Part shown: one piece after another, positions 1 to 5,486 of the stretch
Layout of the letters: the number at the start of each line of letters is the position of its first letter
How positions within the stretch are numbered: position 1 is the stretch's first letter
NCBI GenBank assembly: GCA_947632625.1
Contig: CANRPZ010000021.1
Coordinates: 1 to 14,709, forward strand
Length of the DNA: 14,709 bases
Source of the DNA: an uncultured Bacilli bacterium
GTDB lineage: Bacteria; Bacillota_I; Bacilli_A; RF39; UBA660
Reading direction: 5' to 3'
Notes under the pieces: generated by a model
Seen by the model: the letters and a program-made list of their open reading frames with translations, nothing else
What the model was told of the DNA's origin: nothing
Databases searched by the model: none
Made by a program: the position numbers and the translations under genes

Positions 1-71
1 TCCCCTTAGGGATTCGAACCCTAGACCCACTGATTAAGAGTCAGTTGCTCTACCAACTGAGCTAAGGAGAC
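1..71 (-). tRNA. tRNA-Lys (anticodon CTT), 3' end cut by window edge
   Basis: Read on the minus strand, the sequence folds as a tRNA. The acceptor arm starts GTCTCCT at position 71. The D arm is GCTC-AGTTGGTA-GAGC, the anticodon arm ACTGA-CTCTTAA-TCAGT, and the T arm TAGGG-TTCGAAT-CCCTA, followed by AGGGGA. The loop CTCTTAA puts CTT at positions 34-36, so it decodes AAG (Lys). The last acceptor base, the discriminator and any encoded CCA lie before position 1. A good promoter sits just upstream. A dedicated CTT isoacceptor in such an AT-rich genome implies a separate TTT tRNA elsewhere. Confidence 0.96.
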
Positions 72-90
72 ATTTTTTGTTTGCTAATTT

Positions 91-120
91 ATTATAACAT
101 AAATTTTAAAAAAGTGTAAA
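91..120 (-). promoter_or_regulatory. promoter of tRNA-Lys
   Basis: On the minus strand, TTTACA (115-120) is followed after 18 bases by TATAAT (91-96). The predicted start is about 10-14 bases before the mature tRNA 5' end. It is interleaved with the divergent promoter of the next gene. Confidence 0.6.
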
Positions 121-133
121 AAAATGATATAAT
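105..133 (+). promoter_or_regulatory. promoter of the 141-residue anchored protein gene
   Basis: TTTAAA (105-110), a 17-base spacer and TATAAT (128-133), the latter preceded by TGA (extended -10). The leader would be about 13-15 bases. The -35 box lies inside the spacer of the divergent tRNA-Lys promoter. Confidence 0.6.
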
Positions 134-153
134 TTTTTATAGGATGTGATAAA

Positions 154-579
154 ATGAAAAAATTTTTTATAATACTGGGAATTTTAATAGTTGTTTTTGG
201 TGGTATTTTTGTTATTGTAAAGCAAGGATCTGTGCCGATATTTTTTAGTGTACAGGAATATATTCCTGGAGTTAAAAATTGTAAAGGGGAGGTGGATAAA
301 AACTATTTTTTAGAGAAAAGTAGTGATTTTGAAATTGGCGCCAATATAAAAGGAGAAGCGGTTTTTAAGCATCCAAATAAAGCATTCAATCGATTAATAA
401 ACGATTATGGACAAGTTTTAAAAAAAATAGAAGAAGAAAATCATTTGGCAAAAATATCTAAAAAGAATTATCGCGTTTACATGCAATATGGTTGGCAAGT
501 AAGTGGTACAGATGATGAACAAGCACAAGGACAATTTGTTACTAAATTTTTAGATATTTATGAAAATAGTTTTTTATAG
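154..579 (+). CDS. hypothetical membrane-anchored or secreted protein, 141 aa
   Basis: I do not recognise this protein. Residues 1-23 (MKK, then a run of I, L, V, F and G) form a signal anchor or an uncleaved signal peptide. No lipobox or clear signal-peptidase site follows, so a short cytoplasmic tail with the body outside the cell is the likely topology. Residues 24-141 are mixed and charged, with a single Cys (C43), a Lys/Glu-rich stretch at about 85-105 and no known motif. The start is supported by the weak ribosome binding site AGGATG and the promoter just upstream. It appears to be a single-gene unit. The murC gene converges on it and ends 9 bases away, and I see no convincing terminator between them. 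Confidence 0.75.
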   Translation: MKKFFIILGILIVVFGGIFVIVKQGSVPIFFSVQEYIPGVKNCKGEVDKNYFLEKSSDFEIGANIKGEAVFKHPNKAFNRLINDYGQVLKKIEEENHLAKISKKNYRVYMQYGWQVSGTDDEQAQGQFVTKFLDIYENSFL

Positions 580-588
580 AAATACTTT

Positions 589-1965
589 TTATTTTTCTTT
601 TAGTAAAGCATAACCAACTTGATTAATCGTTCCTGCTCCAATCGTAACAATGATATCATTTTGCTCTACATTTTCTTTTAAATACTCAACTATTTTGGCA
701 TAACTTTCTAAAAAGCATACATTTTTGTTTTCTTTTTTTATTAAAGTTTCTAAATCTTTAGAGGAAATTTCGTCGGTCTTTTGTTCTCTTGCTGCGTAAA
801 TAGGGGAAAGAATAATATGATCGAATTGCTTTAAAATATGAGCAAATTCTTCTAAATGGTCTTTTGTTCTTGAATATGTATGCGGTTCAAAAACCGCCCA
901 AACCTCATGATGAGGAATTTCTTTTGTACAAAGATAAGTTGTTTTGATTTCTGTAGGGTGGTGAGCGTAATCATCGTAAATGCAAATACCTTTATATTTA
1001 CCAATAAGTTCAAAGCGACGACTAGCACCGGTGAAATTTTGTAAGGCATTTTTAATAGCGGTTTTATCAATTTTATAAAAATCACTTGTAGCGATGGCTG
1101 CTAATGCATTTAAAATGTTATGCTTTCCCAAAATTTTTAAAGTGTATGTATCATAATAAATATTATTTTTATAGCAATCAAAACTATAATAACCATAAGA
1201 ATCCTTTTTTATATTTTGGGCATTAAAATTAGCATTTTTTTGAAGGCCAAACGTAATAATAGGGTGCTTTACTTTTTTTATAATCTCACTGGTATTTTTA
1301 TCCTCTATATTTGCAATTAAAGTACCTGTTTTATTTAAACAATCCGTAAATTTTAAAAAGGCATTCTTAATATTTTGAATATTTTGGTAATAATCTAAAT
1401 GGTCATCGTCTATGTTTAAAATAATTTCGGTTTGAGGATGAAATTTTAAAAAAGATTCTTCATATTCACAGGCTTCTAAAATGAAATATTCACTTTTACC
1501 AGTTTTGTTGTTGCCGTTTATTGGTTTTAAATAAGCCCCTATTTGAATGGTAGGGTCTTTTTTGGCTTCTAAAAAAATTAATGAAAGCATAGCCGTTGTG
1601 GTTGTTTTTCCATGAGTTCCACTAATACAAATACATTCTTTGAAACATTTGGTTATTTCACCTAAAAACTCGCTACGCTTTAAAACTTTTTTTCCTAATT
1701 CTTGGGCATAGACATATTCTGGGTTTGTTTTTGCTATAGCTGCTGTATAAATGATTGTATCGGCCTTTTTAACCAGTTCTTTTTTGGAACCAATCACAAT
1801 TTCGATTCCTAGCCTTTTTAAGTGTTTCGTATTTTGGTTTTCACAGGCATCACTCCCTGTTATAGGAATATTTTTTTCTTTTAGAAATTCTGCAATACCA
1901 CTCATGGACACTCCGCCAATTCCAATCATATGAATTTTTCCCATTTTTTTTAAATCCAAAACCAT
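589..1965 (-). CDS. murC: UDP-N-acetylmuramate--L-alanine ligase (MurC)
   Basis: Cytoplasmic ATP-dependent ligase that adds L-alanine to UDP-MurNAc, the first step of the peptidoglycan stem peptide. The 458-residue length is normal for the family. Motifs appear in order: the nucleotide-sugar loop GIGGVSMSGIA (16-26), ATP loop GTHGKTTTT (116-124), ACEYEESF (165-172), NIDDDHLDYY (184-193), HNILNALAA (282-290), SRRFE (315-319), DDYAHHPTEI (331-340), EPHTYSRT (360-367) and GAGTI (443-447). HNILN, DDYAHHP and the SRRFE region are typical Mur ligase motifs, and the GxGG N-terminus plus EPHTYSRT separates MurC from MurD, MurE and MurF. The ATG at 1965 has GAGGAA 6 bases upstream. It is transcribed alone, away from other cell-wall genes. 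Confidence 0.97.
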   Translation of the reverse strand: MVLDLKKMGKIHMIGIGGVSMSGIAEFLKEKNIPITGSDACENQNTKHLKRLGIEIVIGSKKELVKKADTIIYTAAIAKTNPEYVYAQELGKKVLKRSEFLGEITKCFKECICISGTHGKTTTTAMLSLIFLEAKKDPTIQIGAYLKPINGNNKTGKSEYFILEACEYEESFLKFHPQTEIILNIDDDHLDYYQNIQNIKNAFLKFTDCLNKTGTLIANIEDKNTSEIIKKVKHPIITFGLQKNANFNAQNIKKDSYGYYSFDCYKNNIYYDTYTLKILGKHNILNALAAIATSDFYKIDKTAIKNALQNFTGASRRFELIGKYKGICIYDDYAHHPTEIKTTYLCTKEIPHHEVWAVFEPHTYSRTKDHLEEFAHILKQFDHIILSPIYAAREQKTDEISSKDLETLIKKENKNVCFLESYAKIVEYLKENVEQNDIIVTIGAGTINQVGYALLKEK

Positions 1966-1987
1966 TTTTAATTCCTCATTTCCTTTT

Positions 1988-2015
1988 ATTATAATGTATG
2001 AATAGAAAAAAGAAA
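1988..2015 (-). promoter_or_regulatory. probable murC promoter
   Basis: On the minus strand TATAAT (1988-1993) lies 22 bases before the murC start codon. The best -35 is a weak TTTCTT (2010-2015) at 16 bases. The -10 is good; the -35 is uncertain. Confidence 0.45.
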
Positions 2016-2018
2016 TAA

Positions 2019-2047
2019 TTTAAAAAACCTAAAAGACGTGCTATAAT
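2019..2047 (+). promoter_or_regulatory. promoter of the 96-residue membrane protein gene
   Basis: TTTAAA (2019-2024), a 17-base spacer and TATAAT (2042-2047), with TGC directly before it (extended -10). It diverges from the murC promoter. Confidence 0.6.
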
Positions 2048-2067
2048 CTTTTTAAGAGGTAAAGGTT

Positions 2068-2358
2068 ATGAAAACAAAATATGAACGAATGACTAAAGAA
2101 GAAAAAATAAAGTTAAAAAAAGCCTATAAATCAGAGAGCAAGGGTAGAGAAATGCTTTTACGCTTAACACGTATCAATGTTATTGGCATTCTTCTAATAT
2201 TGTATGCTGTGGGGTATTTTCTTTTTCACTTTAAAGCCCTTAAATGGACCGTTTATTTGGTCTCTATTCCTCTTTTATTATTTGGCATTTTTTTCCTTTT
2301 TATGTCACATAGACTAAAGAAAAAGGTATTAAATCAATTCGCTATTAAACAAAAATAA
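2068..2358 (+). CDS. small two-helix membrane protein, unknown function, 96 aa
   Basis: I do not recognise this family. Residues 1-33 are strongly charged (runs such as KEEKIKLKKAYK) and likely helical in the cytoplasm. Two transmembrane helices follow, at about 35-54 and 60-79, joined by a very short loop. The C-terminal tail is again basic (HRLKKKVLNQF). Both ends should therefore lie in the cytoplasm by the positive-inside rule. AGAGG precedes the ATG by 8 bases and an extended -10 promoter lies upstream. The gene ends directly at a bidirectional terminator shared with the convergent tRNA-Ser, so it is a single-gene transcript. It may be a small partner or stress-type membrane protein, but nothing in the sequence fixes the role. 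Confidence 0.8.
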   Translation: MKTKYERMTKEEKIKLKKAYKSESKGREMLLRLTRINVIGILLILYAVGYFLFHFKALKWTVYLVSIPLLLFGIFFLFMSHRLKKKVLNQFAIKQK

Positions 2359-2385
2359 AAAGATTTGAAACACCAAATCTTTTTT
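2357..2385. terminator. bidirectional intrinsic terminator
   Basis: A perfect 11-bp inverted repeat (AAAAAGATTTG at 2357-2367, CAAATCTTTTT at 2374-2384) with a 6-base loop, flanked by A and T runs. It can stop transcription from the 96-residue protein gene and from tRNA-Ser on the opposite strand. Confidence 0.85.
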
Positions 2386-2395
2386 AATTTCCAAA

Positions 2396-2486
2396 TGGCG
2401 GAGCAGGAGAGATTTGAACTCTCGCGCCAGTTACCCGACCTATACCCTTAGCAGGGGCACCTCTTCAGCCTCTTGAGTACTGCTCC
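2396..2486 (-). tRNA. tRNA-Ser (anticodon GCT)
   Basis: The minus strand gives a class II tRNA of 91 bases including an encoded CCA. The acceptor is GGAGCAG paired with CTGCTCC, the anticodon arm TGCCC-CTGCTAA-GGGTA, and the T arm GAGAG-TTCAAAT-CTCTC. A long variable arm (about 19 bases) and discriminator G are as expected for serine. The loop CTGCTAA gives anticodon GCT, reading AGC and AGT. Confidence 0.97.
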
Positions 2487-2502
2487 ATAAGACTACAAAT
2501 TC

Positions 2503-2531
2503 ATTTTATTATATATTTTTATTATAGTCAA
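2503..2531 (-). promoter_or_regulatory. promoter of tRNA-Ser
   Basis: On the minus strand, TTGACT (2526-2531), a 17-base spacer and TAAAAT (2503-2508). The predicted start leaves a 5' leader of about 10 bases before the tRNA. Confidence 0.7.
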
Positions 2532-2552
2532 TAACTAATTTTTATATGTCTT

Positions 2553-2582
2553 AAAAATAAAAATAGGAAAAATTAATTCCCT
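2553..2582 (-). terminator. terminator of the yidD-lipoprotein operon
   Basis: On the minus strand, AGGGAA (2577-2582) pairs with TTTCCT (2565-2570), including one G-T pair, around a 6-base loop. A T-rich tract follows. The hairpin overlaps the stop codon of the lipoprotein gene. Confidence 0.6.
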
Positions 2583-3427
2583 ATTGTAGCATTTTTAATA
2601 TTTTCCATATACTCATTCATAATTGTAAAATAGGTATCGTTGTTTTCTTTTTCTTCTTTAGTTAAGGTTTCCATTGAATTTACAGTAATAATTTTAGCCC
2701 CATTTTGCTCTAATTCTTTTACTAGTTCATTATCCGCATCACGGGTAAGAGTAAATAGAGTGGTATACGTATTGTTTTTAAAGTCATTTATAATTGTTTT
2801 AGAGTTTGTTACGTCTTCTAAAGAAATTACATCAAAGCCATAATTTTTTAAATATTTAAACATATTCGAAGAAGCAACAATCGTTCCTTTATTTATTTCA
2901 TTAGCGCTTTTCGCAACGGTTCTTAATTCAGCATCCATAATGGATAATTTTTCTGCTAATTCATTATAACGATTTTCTAATTCTTCTTTAGCGTATTTAC
3001 TACTTACAAATTCTTTTAAGTTATCGGTGATGGTTTTGGCAAGCATTAAATAATAATTTGGACTAAGCCATAATTCTTCAATCCCATTTTCATACTTTAA
3101 TCCATAAGCAACATCAATAATATACAATTTTTTATTACTATTAATTACATCTTTTGCAATCTCTTGTTCATTTGATAAACCATTGTATATAAAAATATCG
3201 TTTTTGCTATATTGTTTAATTTGCTTTGGAGTAAGAGTATAATTACTAGTACTAGCTCCATCAGGATATAGACTAAACACTACACCATCTTGATAGATTT
3301 GCTCGGTTAGAAATTCAATTGGATAAATAGTCGTTAATACTTTTAACCCATCACTTTTTTTATTACTACAGCCGCAGGTTAGTACAATAAGTCCTAAAAG
3401 TAAGACACTTAAAATTTTCTTTTTCAT
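2573..3427 (-). CDS. ZnuA/AdcA-like substrate-binding lipoprotein lacking the metal-binding histidines
   Basis: This is a 284-residue extracytoplasmic lipoprotein with the fold of zinc/manganese ABC-transporter binding proteins (cluster A-I). Residues 1-20 are a lipoprotein signal ending TCGC, with C20 the likely lipidated residue. Family landmarks are clear: KVLTTIYPI (29-37), GASTSNYTLTP (57-67), FIYNGLSNEQE (79-89), ELWLSP (118-123), a long helix (about 125-175), FKYLKNYG (190-197) and GAKIITV (243-249). The zinc ligands are not: the PHDYEPT histidine is S61, the DPHxWLDP histidine is E118, the HDAFGYL histidine is S187, and the usual late acidic ligand is L227. It either binds something other than zinc or uses another mode. 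The ATG overlaps the yidD stop as ATGA, so translation is probably coupled. No permease or ATPase gene is nearby. Confidence 0.8.
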   Translation of the reverse strand: MKKKILSVLLLGLIVLTCGCSNKKSDGLKVLTTIYPIEFLTEQIYQDGVVFSLYPDGASTSNYTLTPKQIKQYSKNDIFIYNGLSNEQEIAKDVINSNKKLYIIDVAYGLKYENGIEELWLSPNYYLMLAKTITDNLKEFVSSKYAKEELENRYNELAEKLSIMDAELRTVAKSANEINKGTIVASSNMFKYLKNYGFDVISLEDVTNSKTIINDFKNNTYTTLFTLTRDADNELVKELEQNGAKIITVNSMETLTKEEKENNDTYFTIMNEYMENIKNATIGN

Positions 3428-3645
3428 AATTTCTCCTTCTCGGGGACAGCATCATACCCAAAACTACCTTTTGGATGACACTTTAAAATTCTTTTTACCC
3501 CTAATTTTATCCCTTTAATCACACCAAATCTTTCAATTGCTTGTTTTGTATATTCACTACAACTCGGTGTAAATCTACACATTTTATGAGAAGCTAAAGG
3601 TAAGATTTGATAACAATTTATGAAGAAAATACAAACTTTTTTCAT
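3424..3645 (-). CDS. yidD: membrane protein insertion efficiency factor YidD
   Basis: A small peripheral membrane protein thought to help YidC or Sec place proteins in the membrane. The family core is present: CRFTPSCSEYTKQAI, then GVIKG, KRILKCHP and FGYDAVP, with the conserved Cys residues. A longer reading frame starts at 3681, but the ATG at 3645 (MKKVCIFF) is better. It has GGTGAT 4 bases upstream, gives the usual 73-residue length, and lies downstream of a promoter (3662-3690) that the longer start would overlap. It is the first gene of a two-gene unit with the ZnuA-like lipoprotein, and the genes overlap by 4 nt. In many bacteria yidD sits beside rnpA and yidC; here it does not. Confidence 0.93.
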   Translation of the reverse strand: MKKVCIFFINCYQILPLASHKMCRFTPSCSEYTKQAIERFGVIKGIKLGVKRILKCHPKGSFGYDAVPEKEKL

Positions 3646-3661
3646 TTGTATCACCACTAAC

Positions 3662-3690
3662 ATTCTACTACAAATTTTCATTGATGTAAA
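3662..3690 (-). promoter_or_regulatory. promoter of the yidD-lipoprotein operon
   Basis: On the minus strand, TTTACA (3685-3690), a 17-base spacer and TAGAAT (3662-3667). The predicted start lies close to the GGTGAT ribosome binding site. Its -35 overlaps the -35 of the divergent promoter at 3681-3709. Confidence 0.65.
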
Positions 3691-3709
3691 ATAGATTTAT
3701 TGCTATAAT
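3681..3709 (+). promoter_or_regulatory. promoter of the 339-residue protein gene
   Basis: TTGATG (3681-3686), a 17-base spacer and TATAAT (3704-3709), preceded by TGC (extended -10). It shares two bases of its -35 with the oppositely directed yidD promoter. Confidence 0.7.
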
Positions 3710-3730
3710 TTTTTTAAAGGAGGGCATTTT

Positions 3731-4750
3731 ATGAAAATCAATTATCCTGTATTTTATGCGGTAATGCCCATTTTGGAACAAACGGGATGGACTTTAGGTG
3801 TTAATGAACTTAAACGAGATTATAACGTAGTTGGCTATATCGCTTCTAAATGTTTTTTGATGGAAAAGCGTACAGTTTATAGTGAAGATGGCGAAGAAAG
3901 AATGGAATATGAGGTCTCTTTTCTTTATCAAAAATTAGATGCAAGATACCCTAACGAATGGTCTTTTGTTGTACCAAGGTTTAATATTTATGATCAAAAG
4001 TGTATTACAAGTACTGTTGTCGATAGACTTTATAAAAATTTTGCTGATGCTAAAAAAGAGGCCATACAAAAAAACAATGAATTACTAAAAAAACTTTCTT
4101 ATCAATTGGTACTTTTAGGTAACGATTTTAAAGATTTTAATAAACGATATCGAGAACAAGAAGAAAAATTTAAGGAAAAGCATGAAAAGTTTGCTAAATT
4201 AGAAAATTATATTGAAACCGCAACCCATTTTTATACACCTAATCGTAAAATAAAAAATAATGGTATACTTGTTATGATGGGGGATAGTGATAGAGTTTTA
4301 AGTGAGTCCTTATATGATTTTTTACGTTTTTACGATACAAACACTTATGTAGTCAATCATGTCTCTTACGAAGAATTTTTAAATATGAAGGAGCAAATTT
4401 TAGAGTTTGGGCGTTTAAGTGAGAGAGATGCTCAATTTGATTTTTCGTACCACCGCGATCAATATTTGCTATTTCATGATAAAGAAAAGGATTATACAAT
4501 GCTTTACGATTTTGAACATCCTAAAATGAGTGGGTCTTATATTATAAAGGATGACAATTTATTTTACCGAGAAAATATTATTCCGTTTCCTTGTGATGGG
4601 GCGTTTTACAATGGTAAGAAAGAGATTAAAGTTTATACAACGGAAAACTATCAGGACATTTTAAATAGCTATAATCTTTTTGAACCCTTTGATTATAATA
4701 AAAAAGATGCGACTCTTACATTAGTAAAAAAAGAAGAAACAAAGTCTTAA
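3731..4750 (+). CDS. conserved-looking hypothetical protein, 339 aa, likely cytoplasmic
   Basis: I do not recognise this protein. It has no signal peptide and no transmembrane helix, so it is probably cytoplasmic. Three regions can be seen. Residues 1-95 are rich in aromatic residues and probably mainly beta. Residues about 97-165 are highly charged and predicted helical, perhaps coiled coil (QEEKFKEKHEKFAKLENY). Residues about 165-339 are mixed, with NNGILVMMGDSDRVLSES near 177-194. That stretch resembles a beta-strand then glycine turn, but it matches no motif I can name. The start is firm: AAAGGAGG lies 7 bases before the ATG, behind an extended -10 promoter. The last codons form the left arm of a terminator, so it is a single-gene unit. 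Base composition matches its neighbours. Confidence 0.85.
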   Translation: MKINYPVFYAVMPILEQTGWTLGVNELKRDYNVVGYIASKCFLMEKRTVYSEDGEERMEYEVSFLYQKLDARYPNEWSFVVPRFNIYDQKCITSTVVDRLYKNFADAKKEAIQKNNELLKKLSYQLVLLGNDFKDFNKRYREQEEKFKEKHEKFAKLENYIETATHFYTPNRKIKNNGILVMMGDSDRVLSESLYDFLRFYDTNTYVVNHVSYEEFLNMKEQILEFGRLSERDAQFDFSYHRDQYLLFHDKEKDYTMLYDFEHPKMSGSYIIKDDNLFYRENIIPFPCDGAFYNGKKEIKVYTTENYQDILNSYNLFEPFDYNKKDATLTLVKKEETKS

Positions 4751-4767
4751 AATTTTGTTTCTTTTTT
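4734..4767 (+). terminator. intrinsic terminator overlapping the end of the 339-residue gene
   Basis: A perfect 10-bp stem (AAGAAACAAA at 4734-4743, TTTGTTTCTT at 4754-4763) followed by T residues. The left arm lies within the last codons of the upstream gene, and the T run merges into the -35 region of the rnc promoter. Confidence 0.8.
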
Positions 4768-4794
4768 ACAAAAGAAGGGGCAACGTGTTATAAT
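4765..4794 (+). promoter_or_regulatory. promoter of the rnc-smc operon
   Basis: TTTACA (4765-4770), an 18-base spacer and TATAAT (4789-4794), preceded by TGT (extended -10). It abuts the terminator of the preceding gene. Confidence 0.65.
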
Positions 4795-4825
4795 ATTTAA
4801 GAAGACTTTAGAGGATGTGTTACAA

Positions 4826-5476
4826 ATGATAGAAAAATTAAAATCCTATGGAATTAACATAAAAGATGAAAAACTATTAAAAACGGCTTTAACGCATAGT
4901 TCTTTTTCTAATGAACATAATGTCGATAATTATGAACGTTTAGAATTTTTAGGAGATGCCGTATTGGAACTTGTAACAAGCGAATACTTATTTTTAAATA
5001 CCTCTTATAAAGAAGGCGATATGAGTAAAATAAGAGCTAGCTATGTTTGTGAAGAAGCTTTAGATGCGTATGCTAAAAAAATAGAGTTAGAAAAATATAT
5101 CTATGTGGGTCATGGGCAAGAAAAAGATGTCAATGCTACAATTGTTGCTGATGTTTTTGAAAGTGTTTTAGCGGTCATTTATTTAGAATGTGGTTTAGAG
5201 GTTGCTAAAAAATTTATTTTGGATTTAATTGTTCCTTATATTGAAAAGCATATTCAATTTAAATATGACTATAAATCTCTTTTACAAGAAATGGTACAAA
5301 CCGATAAAAGGAGTTTAGAGTACGTTTTAATTAGTGAAGAAGGTCCTGCTCATAAAAAGAAATTCATGGTCGAGGTAGAAATCGATGGCATGATTTATGG
5401 AAAAGGGGTAGGAAATAGCAAAAAGGAAGCCGAGCAAAGAGCTGCCAAGGACGCTTACCAAAAATCTTGTAAATAG
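4826..5476 (+). CDS. rnc: ribonuclease III
   Basis: Cytoplasmic double-strand-specific endonuclease that processes rRNA and other structured RNAs. At 216 residues it has the normal two-domain form. The nuclease domain has TALTHSS (20-26), the signature ERLEFLGDAVLE (37-48, with catalytic D44) and ADVFES (108-113, with D109 and catalytic E112). The dsRNA-binding domain begins near DYKSLLQEM (148-156) and ends KKEAEQRAAKDAY (199-211). A GTG at 4817 would extend the protein by three residues, but it lies only 2 bases after the GAGGAT ribosome binding site. The ATG at 4826 is therefore chosen. smc follows after 10 bases, the usual rnc-smc arrangement of Bacillota. Confidence 0.97.
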   Translation: MIEKLKSYGINIKDEKLLKTALTHSSFSNEHNVDNYERLEFLGDAVLELVTSEYLFLNTSYKEGDMSKIRASYVCEEALDAYAKKIELEKYIYVGHGQEKDVNATIVADVFESVLAVIYLECGLEVAKKFILDLIVPYIEKHIQFKYDYKSLLQEMVQTDKRSLEYVLISEEGPAHKKKFMVEVEIDGMIYGKGVGNSKKEAEQRAAKDAYQKSCK

Positions 5477-5486
5477 GAGGAATACT

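Noticed and set aside
3646..3681. Longer yidD start at 3681
   Set aside because: No ribosome binding site, it adds residues not typical of the family, and the likely promoter lies inside the added codons.
4817..4825. GTG start of rnc at 4817
   Set aside because: Only 2 bases after the ribosome binding site; the ATG at 4826 has workable spacing and the usual N-terminus.
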